This document shows positions 6,132-13,269 of a DNA stretch of 64,000 nucleotides, piece by piece. The DNA comes from Prochlorococcus sp. AG-402-N17. GTDB taxonomy: Bacteria; Cyanobacteriota; Cyanobacteriia; PCC-6307; Cyanobiaceae. The position numbers were made by a program, and so were the translations under genes. Each line of letters begins with the position of its first letter. Positions within the stretch are counted from its first letter, which is position 1. The DNA is taken from assembly GCA_003216455.1 (NCBI GenBank), contig QCIV01000002.1:44098-108097 (forward strand), in the 5' to 3' direction. The notes under the pieces are model-generated. The model was not told where the DNA came from, did no database searches, and saw nothing but the letters and a program-made list of their open reading frames with translations.

Positions 6132-7103
6132 ATGAGTATTTTCAAAAAAACTCTCATTTTATCTTCTGCAATTTCATTGATACTTTCTCCATCTGCGATG
6201 GCTTCAAAAAGATTGAGTGGTGCTGGTGCATCATTTCCTTCGAAGATTTATACTAGGTGGTTTTTTGACTTAGCTAAATCTGGAGGCCCTAGAGTTAATT
6301 ATCAAGCAGTAGGTTCTGGATCTGGAAGAAAAGCTTTCATAGATGAAACTGTTAATTTTGGAGCCTCTGACGATCCAATGAAAGATTCTGATATAAAAAA
6401 AGTTACTAGAGGACTTGTGCAAATACCGATGGTAGGTGGAACAATTGCGTTTGGATATAACTACGATTGCGACTTGAAACTAACACAAGAACAAGCTGTT
6501 CAAGTAGCAATGGGAATGATTAAAAATTGGAAGGAATTAGGATGTAAGTCAGGTAAATTAACTTGGACCCATCGTTCTGATGGCTCAGGCACGACTAAAG
6601 CTTTTACAAATTCTATGGAGGCTTTCTCTAAAACCTGGAATCTAGGTACTGGTAAATCTGTTAAATGGCCTTCGGGAGTTGGAGCAAAAGGCAATTCTGG
6701 TGTTGCAGGTGTTATTCAAAACACTCCTGGCGCAATCGGTTATGTAAACCAGTCATACATTAAAGGTAATGTTAAGGCTGCTGCACTTCAAAACCTATCT
6801 GGTGAATTCGTTACCCCTAATACTGAATCAGGCGCGATAGCTTTAAATGGAATAACTCTTGATAAGAACTTGGCTGGTAAAAATCCAAATCCTACTGCTA
6901 AAGGAGCTTATCCAATAGCAACTTTGACTTGGATACTTGCTTATGAAACAGGTAATGGAAGGAATACTAAGGCAATTCAAGATACATTCTATAAATTGCT
7001 CAGCGATGAATACCAAGATAAAGCTCCTGCCTTGGGTTTCGTTCCCTTGAAAGGTGAAATTTTAAAAAAATCAATTGAAGCTGTTGGAAGAATAGGAAGG
7101 TAA
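6132..7103 (+). CDS. pstS: phosphate ABC transporter substrate-binding protein PstS/SphX
   Basis: The 323-residue product has a signal peptide (residues 1-24, ending PSAMASKR) and the PstS fold. Visible motifs are LSGAGASFPSKIYTRWF near the mature start, VGSGSGRKAF and NFGASDDPM in phosphate-binding loops, and HRSDGSGTTKAFT in the central hinge. It would bind phosphate in the periplasm for a PstCAB permease that is not encoded here. I see no convincing Pho box; instead two ArsR-type operators lie upstream, suggesting arsenic control. It converges on arsJ and overlaps it by 33 bp at the 3' ends. The protein may favour phosphate over arsenate, which is inference from context. Confidence 0.92.
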   Translation: MSIFKKTLILSSAISLILSPSAMASKRLSGAGASFPSKIYTRWFFDLAKSGGPRVNYQAVGSGSGRKAFIDETVNFGASDDPMKDSDIKKVTRGLVQIPMVGGTIAFGYNYDCDLKLTQEQAVQVAMGMIKNWKELGCKSGKLTWTHRSDGSGTTKAFTNSMEAFSKTWNLGTGKSVKWPSGVGAKGNSGVAGVIQNTPGAIGYVNQSYIKGNVKAAALQNLSGEFVTPNTESGAIALNGITLDKNLAGKNPNPTAKGAYPIATLTWILAYETGNGRNTKAIQDTFYKLLSDEYQDKAPALGFVPLKGEILKKSIEAVGRIGR

Positions 7104-8327
7104 TTTAGAACTAGTAAGCCAAGCAATAAAAATCAAAATAGATGAAGTATATAAACAATACTGCATACCAATAGTGGCATTTTTACCGAGCATAAATAAT
7201 AAGCCCGATAGTAGGGTTCCAAATAATCTTCCCGCTGCATTAGCCATATAGTAATAACCAACATTTAAACTTACTTTCTCATTATCTGAATAAGCCAAAA
7301 TCAAGTAGGAATGAGTAGATGAATTCATTGCAAAAATAAAGCCGAATATTATTAATCCAATAACAATTACAGGACCTAATGATTTATCACCGTTTAATGC
7401 TCCTGCAATAAATAAAGGAATAACCGTCAAGATAAGTCCCCAAAATTGAACGGTAGTTTTTGTTGGGCTATTATTTTTCCCCCATACTTTTCTAAGTAAT
7501 GGAGCTAATACTTGAAAGAAACCATAGATTATTATCCATCCACCCAAGAACAGACCTATTTCTAAATAATCCCATCCAAAAGAAATGTCTAAAAATACTG
7601 GAAGAGCTACTACAAACCAGACATCTCTTGCACCAAATAAGAAAAACCTTGCACTTGAAAGAATATTAATACCTTTAGACTTTGAATAAAGGTCTTTAAA
7701 AATTGGCTTTCTTTTCATTTTCCCTGAATCTTTAGGAAGACATAAAGTTAAAAAGAATGCGAAGCATAGACCTAAACCCATTATTCCAACTGCATTATTA
7801 AAGCCCAATAGCTTGTATAAGAGACCCCCTAGGAAGAAACCAACACCCTTAAGTGCATTTTTAGATCCTGTTAAAATTGAAACCCACTTAAATAATTGTT
7901 TTTGACTATTTTGATTATTCTCTTCTGAATCTGGAACTATTGATTTAACGGCACTTTTTGCACTCATTTTATTTAAATCTTTTGCTACCCCACTAAGTGC
8001 TTGGGCTAACATAACGTATGAGACGCTAAAGATTATTGACCAATTCTCTTTGACTGGAATCAGCATGAAAAGAGCAAGAATTTGCAGAATTGTTCCTATC
8101 CATAAAGTAAGTCTCAACCCATATCTTGCCCCTATCCATCCTCCAAAAAGATTTGTAATTATTCCAAAAAATTCATAGAAAAGAAAAAGTAAAGCAATTT
8201 GCAGAGTTGAATAACCAAGTTCATGAAAATGACCAACAACTAGTATTCTCAATGCACCGTCAGTAAGAGTAAATGCCCAATAGTTTGCGGTAACGACACT
8301 ATATTGTTGAAGGCTAGATAACTTCAT
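7071..8327 (-). CDS. arsJ: ArsJ-type organoarsenical efflux MFS transporter
   Basis: The 418-residue product has about 11-12 membrane segments of the major facilitator type, starting SSLQQYSVVTANYWAFTLTD. Its size, N-terminus and the directly upstream GAPDH gene fit ArsJ, which exports 1-arseno-3-phosphoglycerate made by GAPDH from arsenate. It lies 5 bp downstream of gap on the same strand, so the two form an operon behind the ArsR operators. The loop between helices 4 and 5 is Asn/Ser-rich. The last 33 bp overlap the pstS end from the opposite strand. A different MFS role is possible but unlikely in this context. Confidence 0.88.
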   Translation of the reverse strand: MKLSSLQQYSVVTANYWAFTLTDGALRILVVGHFHELGYSTLQIALLFLFYEFFGIITNLFGGWIGARYGLRLTLWIGTILQILALFMLIPVKENWSIIFSVSYVMLAQALSGVAKDLNKMSAKSAVKSIVPDSEENNQNSQKQLFKWVSILTGSKNALKGVGFFLGGLLYKLLGFNNAVGIMGLGLCFAFFLTLCLPKDSGKMKRKPIFKDLYSKSKGINILSSARFFLFGARDVWFVVALPVFLDISFGWDYLEIGLFLGGWIIIYGFFQVLAPLLRKVWGKNNSPTKTTVQFWGLILTVIPLFIAGALNGDKSLGPVIVIGLIIFGFIFAMNSSTHSYLILAYSDNEKVSLNVGYYYMANAAGRLFGTLLSGLLFMLGKNATIGMQYCLYTSSILIFIAWLTSSKLPSYSSNSFN

Positions 8328-8332
8328 AAAAA

Positions 8333-9361
8333 CTAAAATTTATTTTCTTTCTCAATTACATAAGAAGTAAGATCTGCAAGCCTGCAACTATAACCCCATT
8401 CATTGTCATACCAGGCATAAATCTTTAATAAATTAGAATTTACAACCATCGTTGAAAGTCCATCAATTATTGAACTTCTACAGTCATTTAAGTAATCAGC
8501 GGATACTAAGGGTCTCTCCTCGTATCCAAGAATACCTTTTAAGTATGTTTCAGATGCTTTTTTAAATTCATTATTTACTTGCTCTTCAGTTACTTCCTTA
8601 TTTAATTCAAAAACTATATCGGTTAATGAGGCGTTTAGAAGTGGAACCCTTACTGCATGACCATTTAGTTTTCCTTCTAATTCAGGGAAAATTTCAGCAA
8701 TCGCATTAGCTGATCCAGTTGTAGTAGGTATTAAGCTTTGCATGCATCCTCTTGCTCTTCTTAAGTCACTTTTGTAAAAATCTACTGGAGATTGTGTATT
8801 TGTAACGTCATGAATAGTTGTTATAACCCCATGTTTAATTGAGAAATTTTCATTAACAACTTTTACGATGGGAGCCAAGCAATTTGTAGTACAGGATGCT
8901 GCTGTAATTAATTTATGTTTTTCAGGTTTATAAAGGGCTTGATTAATTCCATAAACAATATTAAGTGCTTGTTCCCCTCCCACAATTCCTTTCACAGGAC
9001 AAGCAACTATTACTTTTTTTATTCCAAGAGAATCAAAGTATGGATTTAATTCTTTAGGAGCTTTGTTTTTACCTGTACATTCCAAAACAAGATCAACCGA
9101 AGATTTATTCCATGGAACATCAAGATAGTTCTTTATTGATGTAAAGGAAATTTTTTTATCTTCAATTATTATTTCGTTGTCATTCGAAGCTATTTTTTTA
9201 TTCCATTTACCATGAACAGAATCAAACTCTAGTAAATGAGATGCAGTTAAAGAATCCCCATTAATTTCATTTATATGAGTTATTTCAATATCTTTTCTTT
9301 CCCATAAAATTCTTAAAACTAACCTACCAATTCTTCCAAATCCGTTAATTCCAATTTTCAT
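8333..9361 (-). CDS. gap: ArsJ-associated glyceraldehyde-3-phosphate dehydrogenase
   Basis: The 342-residue enzyme begins [19 protein letters not shown] (NAD-binding) and has the catalytic [13 protein letters not shown] motif and a [12 protein letters not shown]-terminus. ATG at 9361 is chosen because the family always starts at this glycine-rich motif; an upstream in-frame start would run through the ArsR operators. In ars clusters this GAPDH makes 1-arseno-3-phosphoglycerate from arsenate and glyceraldehyde-3-phosphate for ArsJ to export. It is unlikely to be the photosynthetic enzyme given its place in the arsJ operon. The promoter must lie between 9362 and 9471. Confidence 0.92.
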   Translation of the reverse strand: MKIGINGFGRIGRLVLRILWERKDIEITHINEINGDSLTASHLLEFDSVHGKWNKKIASNDNEIIIEDKKISFTSIKNYLDVPWNKSSVDLVLECTGKNKAPKELNPYFDSLGIKKVIVACPVKGIVGGEQALNIVYGINQALYKPEKHKLITAASCTTNCLAPIVKVVNENFSIKHGVITTIHDVTNTQSPVDFYKSDLRRARGCMQSLIPTTTGSANAIAEIFPELEGKLNGHAVRVPLLNASLTDIVFELNKEVTEEQVNNEFKKASETYLKGILGYEERPLVSADYLNDCRSSIIDGLSTMVVNSNLLKIYAWYDNEWGYSCRLADLTSYVIEKENKF

Positions 9362-9389
9362 AGAAATATCAAAACCTAATATAATATAT

Positions 9390-9423
9390 ATCAAAAATAA
9401 TTGATATATCAATAATTCTTGAT
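9390..9423. promoter_or_regulatory. two ArsR-type operators between gap and arsR
   Basis: ATCAAAAATAATTGAT (9390-9405) and ATCAATAATTCTTGAT (9408-9423) match ATCAA-N6-TTGAT. Start-to-start spacing is 18 bp, against 19 bp at the pstS pair. They sit 29 bp upstream of gap and 49 bp upstream of arsR and could control both divergent transcripts. Confidence 0.78.
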
Positions 9424-9471
9424 ATGTGTAATTAAATTTTTTAGGTTAGTATTTAAAAAGTTAATGATCTT

Positions 9472-9795
9472 TTGATTTTGTTAGAACAACTTAAAAAGAT
9501 TGATAGTGATCAATTTATTGGGATAATGGAGTCCCTCTCAGATCCGATTAGAATAAATATTCTTGAATTAATGATGGGTGGAGAGATATGTGTTTGCGAC
9601 ATAGTTAAAGTAACTGGATTATCTCAATCTAAAATTTCCTATCATATAAAAATCCTTAAGGATTCAGGTCTTATCTCTGATAGACAAGAAGGTAGATGGG
9701 TTTACTACAAATTAGATTTGGAAGTATTATCAGATATTAAAAATTGGATGGGTAATTTAATTCAGTCATCATCAAGTAAAAGGTCTTGTGAATAA
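9472..9795 (+). CDS. arsR: ArsR-family arsenite-responsive repressor
   Basis: The 107-residue winged-helix protein has the metalloid-sensing motif GGEICVCDIVKVTG (two Cys in the recognition-helix region) and the DNA-reading SQSKISYHIKILKDSGLIS. A third Cys near the C-terminus (KRSCE) could complete three-coordinate As(III) binding. TTG at 9472 or 9478 is the start; an upstream ATG frame stops at once. It is divergent from gap-arsJ across two operators and likely represses both directions and pstS. A terminator hairpin follows the stop. Related SmtB-type zinc sensors lack this CVC arrangement. Confidence 0.9.
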   Translation: MILLEQLKKIDSDQFIGIMESLSDPIRINILELMMGGEICVCDIVKVTGLSQSKISYHIKILKDSGLISDRQEGRWVYYKLDLEVLSDIKNWMGNLIQSSSSKRSCE

Positions 9796-9802
9796 ATGGT
9801 TT

Positions 9803-9822
9803 TTAACCTATTTAGGTTTTTT
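9803..9822 (+). terminator. arsR intrinsic terminator
   Basis: AACCTA, a 2-base loop TT, and TAGGTT are followed by a T-run ending TTTTTTA. It starts 8 bp after the arsR stop. Confidence 0.6.
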
Positions 9823-9985
9823 ACTCATTACATATAAATAATTTTTAAATTGAAAATTAATTCTCAGGGTTGGAGTTTAATTTTCAGTATTGGAACTTTA
9901 TTGATTATTTTATTTATTTAGAGGTTTAATGAACCTAGTGATGGTTAGCGATTAACTGGACAAAGTTATACAAGGCTATACAAAT

Positions 9986-10007
9986 AATCGCTATTTAATC
10001 GCTATTT
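9986..10007. repeat. paired 11-bp direct repeats left of tRNA-Pro fragment 3
   Basis: AATCGCTATTT occurs twice in tandem, preceded by TATACAA at 9967 and 9977 (10-bp spacing). It sits 72 bp left of the fragment at 10080. Confidence 0.6.
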
Positions 10008-10031
10008 AAATTATTGAGACTTCTGAGAAAT

Positions 10032-10055
10032 AAAAAAGCGAGTTGGGAGACTCGC
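10032..10055 (-). terminator. tRNA-Pro terminator copy 3
   Basis: On the minus strand GCGAGT-CTCCCA-ACTCGC is followed by TTTTTT. This 6-bp perfect stem is the best preserved of the tRNA-Pro terminators. It supports the idea that the displaced piece runs from the anticodon arm through the terminator. Confidence 0.75.
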
Positions 10056-10079
10056 TAGTATGACTTGGTTTTTAAATGG

Positions 10080-10128
10080 TCGGGGCGACAGGATTCGAAC
10101 CTGCGACCTAGTGCTCCCAAAGCACCCG
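10080..10128 (-). repeat. tRNA-Pro(UGG) 3'-fragment 3
   Basis: This 49-bp piece is identical to fragment 2 over the whole anticodon arm to acceptor end. It diverges after CCCG. It forms the right border of the arsenate/phosphate cassette, so that cassette measures about 4.3 kb between identical 49-bp repeats. Confidence 0.85.
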
Positions 10129-10214
10129 TAAGAATAAAGGTATAATTGAGACTTATAGCTATATCGGGACTTTTAGAGAAATAAGTATGGACTAATTCGG
10201 ACTAATATCTTGGA

Positions 10215-10236
10215 TTTTGGGCACTTTTTGGGCACA
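10215..10236. repeat. paired 11-bp direct repeats right of tRNA-Pro fragment 3
   Basis: TTTTGGGCACT is followed by TTTTGGGCACA. The unit differs from the AATCGCT class, but the 11-bp period and distance from the tRNA piece (87 bp) are the same. Confidence 0.6.
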
Positions 10237-10255
10237 TAGTCTGTGTAGTTTTTAA

Positions 10256-10299
10256 TTGACAGTCAATCTAAAATAGGGGGCAATTAGCTCATTTGTTTT
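10256..10299 (+). repeat. TTGACAGTCGATCT hairpin module, copy 5
   Basis: TTGACAGTCAATCTAAAATA is followed by GGGGGC-AATTA-GCTC and a T-rich end. The next gene begins with GTG immediately after. The second half is close to copy 1 (2456). Confidence 0.65.
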
Positions 10300-10824
10300 G
10301 TGAAAAATATTGTTTTATTACCGCTCTCGTTAATTTTACTTTCAAGTTGTTCTGCTGTAGATAATTACAAAAGAGAGTTAAAAGAGGAATTAAAAACTGA
10401 ATTAAAATCTGAAATTACAGCTTCTTTAAAAGAAGAATTAGATGAAAATAATAAATACGAGATAAAACTTATAGATGATACTTTACTAGGTGTAAGTAAT
10501 TTCGAAACAGAAAATTCCAGCTATAGTTGCTCAGTTAAAGGAAATTTTAAATTTAATATAGAAGTACCTGCAGATTTTACTGGAGATATTTCAGATCCAA
10601 AAGCGACTTACTTATTTAAAGGGAACGAAATAATAGATGATTATTATGAGACATTTGTGGATGGCAAATCTCTTAACGGTGTATATATATATGAATACGA
10701 AAGTAATAAACTTTCTACAAGAGGACAATTAATATGCTCAATCAATTCTTCTGATGACGTTAAAATAAAATCCTTCAGTGAAAAAATAATGATATTCCCC
10801 GCGATTAAGCCACTTGTAAAATGA
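10300..10824 (+). CDS. putative lipoprotein (174 aa)
   Basis: The product has a lipoprotein signal (MKNIVLLPLSLILLSSCSAV) with the acylated Cys at residue 17. A Glu/Lys-rich helix (residues 24-50) and a beta-rich domain with two cysteines (SYSCSVKG, QLICSINS) follow. It is expected on the outer face of the plasma membrane or in the outer membrane. GTG at 10300 is the only start that retains the signal; the hairpin module lies directly before it. The stop overlaps a MKRLLL-type leader ATG (ATGA). Function unknown. Confidence 0.65.
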   Translation: MKNIVLLPLSLILLSSCSAVDNYKRELKEELKTELKSEITASLKEELDENNKYEIKLIDDTLLGVSNFETENSSYSCSVKGNFKFNIEVPADFTGDISDPKATYLFKGNEIIDDYYETFVDGKSLNGVYIYEYESNKLSTRGQLICSINSSDDVKIKSFSEKIMIFPAIKPLVK

Positions 10825-10884
10825 AACGCTTACTACTCTAAATTGACAGTCGATCTAACATAGAGGGATAAAACCTTCTTTCTA
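10821..10884 (+). repeat. MKRLLL leader remnant plus TTGACAGTCGATCT module, copy 6
   Basis: ATGAAACGCTTACTACTCTA (leader start, overlapping the upstream stop) is followed by AATTGACAGTCGATCTAACA, a stem AGAGGG-ATAAAA-CCTTCT with one G-T pair, and the next gene's ATG. The 3223 copy has the same two parts in the same order. Confidence 0.65.
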
Positions 10885-11067
10885 ATGGAATTATTTATAG
10901 CTTTAGGATTTCCAATAGTTTTAATAGTTGGGTTAACTCTCCTTTTTATGACAGATGGTATTCCAAGTTGGGTTCAACAATTCAATAGAAATAGTTCAAC
11001 TCTATGGAACTTTGGTATTGTCGCGATGGGAACGATGACAGTAATAATTTACTTAGCAAGAAGATAA
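10885..11067 (+). CDS. small two-helix membrane protein (60 aa)
   Basis: The 60-residue product MELFIALGFPIVLIVGLTLL and onwards has two membrane helices (about 2-22 and 41-57) joined by a short polar loop with two Trp. The ATG directly follows a hairpin module. Four bases after its stop, the secreted nuclease gene starts, so they may be co-transcribed. No family is recognised. Confidence 0.5.
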   Translation: MELFIALGFPIVLIVGLTLLFMTDGIPSWVQQFNRNSSTLWNFGIVAMGTMTVIIYLARR

Positions 11068-11071
11068 AAAA

Positions 11072-11467
11072 ATGAAACTCTTACTACTCCCACTACTAGC
11101 TGCTCTCGCTTTACCTTCTTCTGAATCGGCATTTGCATCATTACCAATTGTCTTTATAAAAGATTGCTATGACGGAGATACTTGTACTTCTTTAAAGGGC
11201 GAAAAGCTAAGACTGGCTTGTATAGATACTCCAGAGTTAAAAGGTTGGAAGGCGGATCCTATTCCAGCTAAAGAAGCGAGAGATTTTGTGAATAAATTAG
11301 TGGCTAATAAGAAAGTTTCTATTAAAAGAATCACTAAAGATAAATATGGAAGAACTGTTGGTGAATTATTTAAAAACGGAGTAAATATTCAAGAACTTAT
11401 CGTTGAAAAAGGATATGGGAAAATATATAAGAAATACGCCTATCAATGTGAATGGAGTAAGAAATAA
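11072..11467 (+). CDS. secreted staphylococcal-nuclease-like protein
   Basis: The 131-residue product has a signal peptide of the repeated type (MKLLLLPLLAALALPSSESA) and one SNase domain. Visible motifs are VFIKDCYDGDTC (calcium-binding acidic residues), LRLACIDTPELKG, and KDKYGRTVGELF, including the catalytic Arg region. Family members cut DNA or RNA with calcium. Three cysteines in the domain could form disulfides outside the cytoplasm. It follows the 60-residue membrane protein closely. Possible roles are scavenging nucleic acid or defence; neither is shown by the sequence. Confidence 0.8.
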   Translation: MKLLLLPLLAALALPSSESAFASLPIVFIKDCYDGDTCTSLKGEKLRLACIDTPELKGWKADPIPAKEARDFVNKLVANKKVSIKRITKDKYGRTVGELFKNGVNIQELIVEKGYGKIYKKYAYQCEWSKK

Positions 11468-11477
11468 AAGAATATAA

Positions 11478-11501
11478 ATGAAACGCTTATTATTTACATA
11501 A
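11478..11501 (+). repeat. MKRLLL leader remnant (7 codons)
   Basis: ATGAAACGCTTATTATTTAC then TAA encodes MKRLLFT and stops. It is the fourth occurrence of the leader start in this island. It is a fragment with no downstream coding in frame. Confidence 0.45.
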
Positions 11502-11524
11502 AAAAGAGAGCTAAAGACTTGTTA

Positions 11525-11959
11525 ATGAATCTAAGAAGATTGTTTATACCTTTATTTATTTTCTCTTCCTTCTTCATTTTTCTTAAGGATGCTGAAGCAG
11601 AATGCGCTCGTTTCAAAGCAGAATTATGGATAAATAATTTAACAACTAATAAAAAAACAATTCTTCCTAATGGTTTTATGTACCACTGCGCAAACATGTT
11701 CACATTTAATGAAGGAGCTAAAAATGGAGAGATAAGTATTAAATATTGGAGCTGTCATTCAAATGAAGGGTGCGGAAAATTTAAAAAGGGTTATTCTGCA
11801 GTTAGTTTAAATAACGAAGATTGGCTCCCAGGTAAAGTCACATATACAGATTATTCGAACGGTTTAGAATCTCATATATTTTGTGTTAAGCAAAATAGCT
11901 CTTTAATTGAATATTGTTGGAGGCAAGGCGAACTATTTTGGTGGGAAGGGCAACCATAA
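11525..11959 (+). CDS. secreted cysteine-containing protein (144 aa)
   Basis: ATG at 11525 gives a signal peptide (MNLRRLFIPLFIFSSFFIF, cleavage near DAEAECA). The mature domain is beta-rich with many aromatic residues and about seven cysteines, several paired in sequence (WSCHSNEGCGKF). Expected location is the periplasm or outside the cell. No family is recognised. It ends WWEGQP, followed by an unusual GC-rich stretch. An upstream TTG at 11519 would add only two residues. Confidence 0.6.
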   Translation: MNLRRLFIPLFIFSSFFIFLKDAEAECARFKAELWINNLTTNKKTILPNGFMYHCANMFTFNEGAKNGEISIKYWSCHSNEGCGKFKKGYSAVSLNNEDWLPGKVTYTDYSNGLESHIFCVKQNSSLIEYCWRQGELFWWEGQP

Positions 11960-12066
11960 GAACATGCAACGCAGGCGGACGTCTGGAGAGGGTTCATTTT
12001 AAATCCCCTAGTCAATGGATAGAAGATGCCATCGCACAGGCAAAGAGTTCCTTCGGAGCTCTATAA
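11960..12066 (+). pseudogene. GC-rich gene fragment
   Basis: This roughly 100-bp stretch is about half G+C, against about 30% around it. One frame reads GGRLERVHFKSPSQWIEDAI then AQAKSSFGAL before a stop, protein-like but without a start. The codon use is unlike the neighbours. I read it as the 3' end of a gene from a higher-GC relative, left by recombination. It also holds a 7-8 bp hairpin, AGAGTTCC and GGAGCTCT. Confidence 0.4.
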
Positions 12067-12069
12067 AAA

Positions 12070-12152
12070 ATGAAACGCTTACTACTTGCACCGCTATATT
12101 AAATACGATTGACAGTCGATCTAAAATAAGAGGCAGTTAGCTCTTTTTTTTT
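12070..12152 (+). repeat. MKRLLL leader remnant plus TTGACAGTCGATCT module, copy 7
   Basis: The leader ATGAAACGCTTACTACTTGC (12070) stops after ten codons (MKRLLLAPLY). Then come TTGACAGTCGATCTAAAATA (12109) and a bulged hairpin AAGAGGC-AGTTA-GCTCTT with nine T's. No gene starts right after the T-run; the 12153-12320 gap shows nothing else. Confidence 0.65.
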
Positions 12153-12320
12153 GCTTGCTATAAATATATACATTTATGTAGTATATAATTTTATGCGTTT
12201 ACTTTAAGTATTGACTCTGTCAAAGGGTTTTCGGTATAAATAAGCCCACCAAAAGAGACTATTAAAAATGTTAATTTTGAACGCAGATTAAAACTAACCT
12301 CAAAAAATCCCTTTTTTTTA

Positions 12321-13076
12321 ATGCGATTTGATCCTAAACATCCTATTAAAACTTCAAAAAAAATATTAAAAGCTACATTTGGTTCATTGTATTTTTCCCA
12401 GAAAATGATGACAGCAGATACAACCGATATGCATTATTTAGATTTCATTTTTGGTTTACAAGAATCTTTAGACGAAACAATTTTAGGTGAAAATCAGTTT
12501 GAATTTTTGTTAGGTGACCCGAACTTTAAATCAATTCTTGATGAATTTTGGATACCTCCATATCCAGACTTAGAAAAATTATCTAAACTTCCTAAAGGGT
12601 CTTTAGGATGGGTTTATGCCAATAATCTTATTAATGAAGGATATACTCCTGATAGAATTCTTTCCATAGATCCTTATCCTATTAATTCAATAAAGGAATT
12701 TACTATACATAGAATTTGGCAAACACATGATTATATCCATGCCTTAACTGGTTTTGACATCAATGAGACAGGTGAAATAGGGTTATTAGCTTTTACTTTT
12801 GCAAATACTCATTCTCCTGTTGCCCAAGCCGCAATGACTGGTGCTCTAATGAGGTACGCAGCAGGAAAAAGTTCGGACTACAGAGAGACTCACTCCCTAT
12901 CAGAGTTATGTCATTCAATTTCAATTGGACTTGGATTAGGCATAAAATGCTCTCCTGTTATTGGTTTAAAGCTTGAAGAAATGGTGGAAATTCCAATAGT
13001 TGAATTGAGAGAAAAATTAAATTTGCCGATTTCAGTTAATAGTAGTCTTCCCTTTATGAGAGAAGATGATTTTTAA
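12321..13076 (+). CDS. Coq4-family protein
   Basis: The 251-residue product has the Coq4 hallmark: histidine/aspartate motif HDYIHALTGFDINETGEIGL (pattern HD-x2-H-x11-E) around residues 139-158. It also has a helical fold throughout and the family start KTSKKILKATFGSL. Coq4 supports ubiquinone synthesis in mitochondria and many proteobacteria; a recent view is that it acts on the quinone ring. Cyanobacteria make plastoquinone instead, so the substrate here is unknown. ATG follows an A/T-rich leader without a clear ribosome site. Island location points to acquisition by transfer. Confidence 0.8.
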   Translation: MRFDPKHPIKTSKKILKATFGSLYFSQKMMTADTTDMHYLDFIFGLQESLDETILGENQFEFLLGDPNFKSILDEFWIPPYPDLEKLSKLPKGSLGWVYANNLINEGYTPDRILSIDPYPINSIKEFTIHRIWQTHDYIHALTGFDINETGEIGLLAFTFANTHSPVAQAAMTGALMRYAAGKSSDYRETHSLSELCHSISIGLGLGIKCSPVIGLKLEEMVEIPIVELREKLNLPISVNSSLPFMREDDF

Positions 13077-13149
13077 TTATTTATGAAGTATTTCTAATTT
13101 CTCTAAATCTTAAATATATTTTTTATATTTCACAATTTTTGTTGTGTGT

Positions 13150-13187
13150 TTTGCCTGAGATTTGCGTGAAGCAATTATTTGCGTGAA
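13150..13187. repeat. 11-bp-spaced TTTGCGTGA repeats left of tRNA-Pro fragment 4
   Basis: TTTGCCTGAGA is followed by TTTGCGTGAAG, then a third TTTGCGTGAA at 13178 (17-bp spacing). The pair ends 51 bp left of fragment 4. Confidence 0.5.
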
Positions 13188-13221
13188 TATCTTATTACTC
13201 GAGCCTTACTGCTATAACTGA

Positions 13222-13269
13222 TCGGGGCGACAGGATTCGAACCTGCGATCTAGTGCTCCCAAAACACCG
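13222..13269 (-). repeat. tRNA-Pro(UGG) 3'-fragment 4 (diverged)
   Basis: The same 48-bp tRNA piece, but with changes in the anticodon-stem region (CGATCTAGTGCTCCCAAAAC), so it is older or decayed. It is framed by a 12-bp direct repeat GCTATAACTGAT (13211 and 13300). A short inverted copy of its AGCACTAGGT lies at about 13284. Confidence 0.75.
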
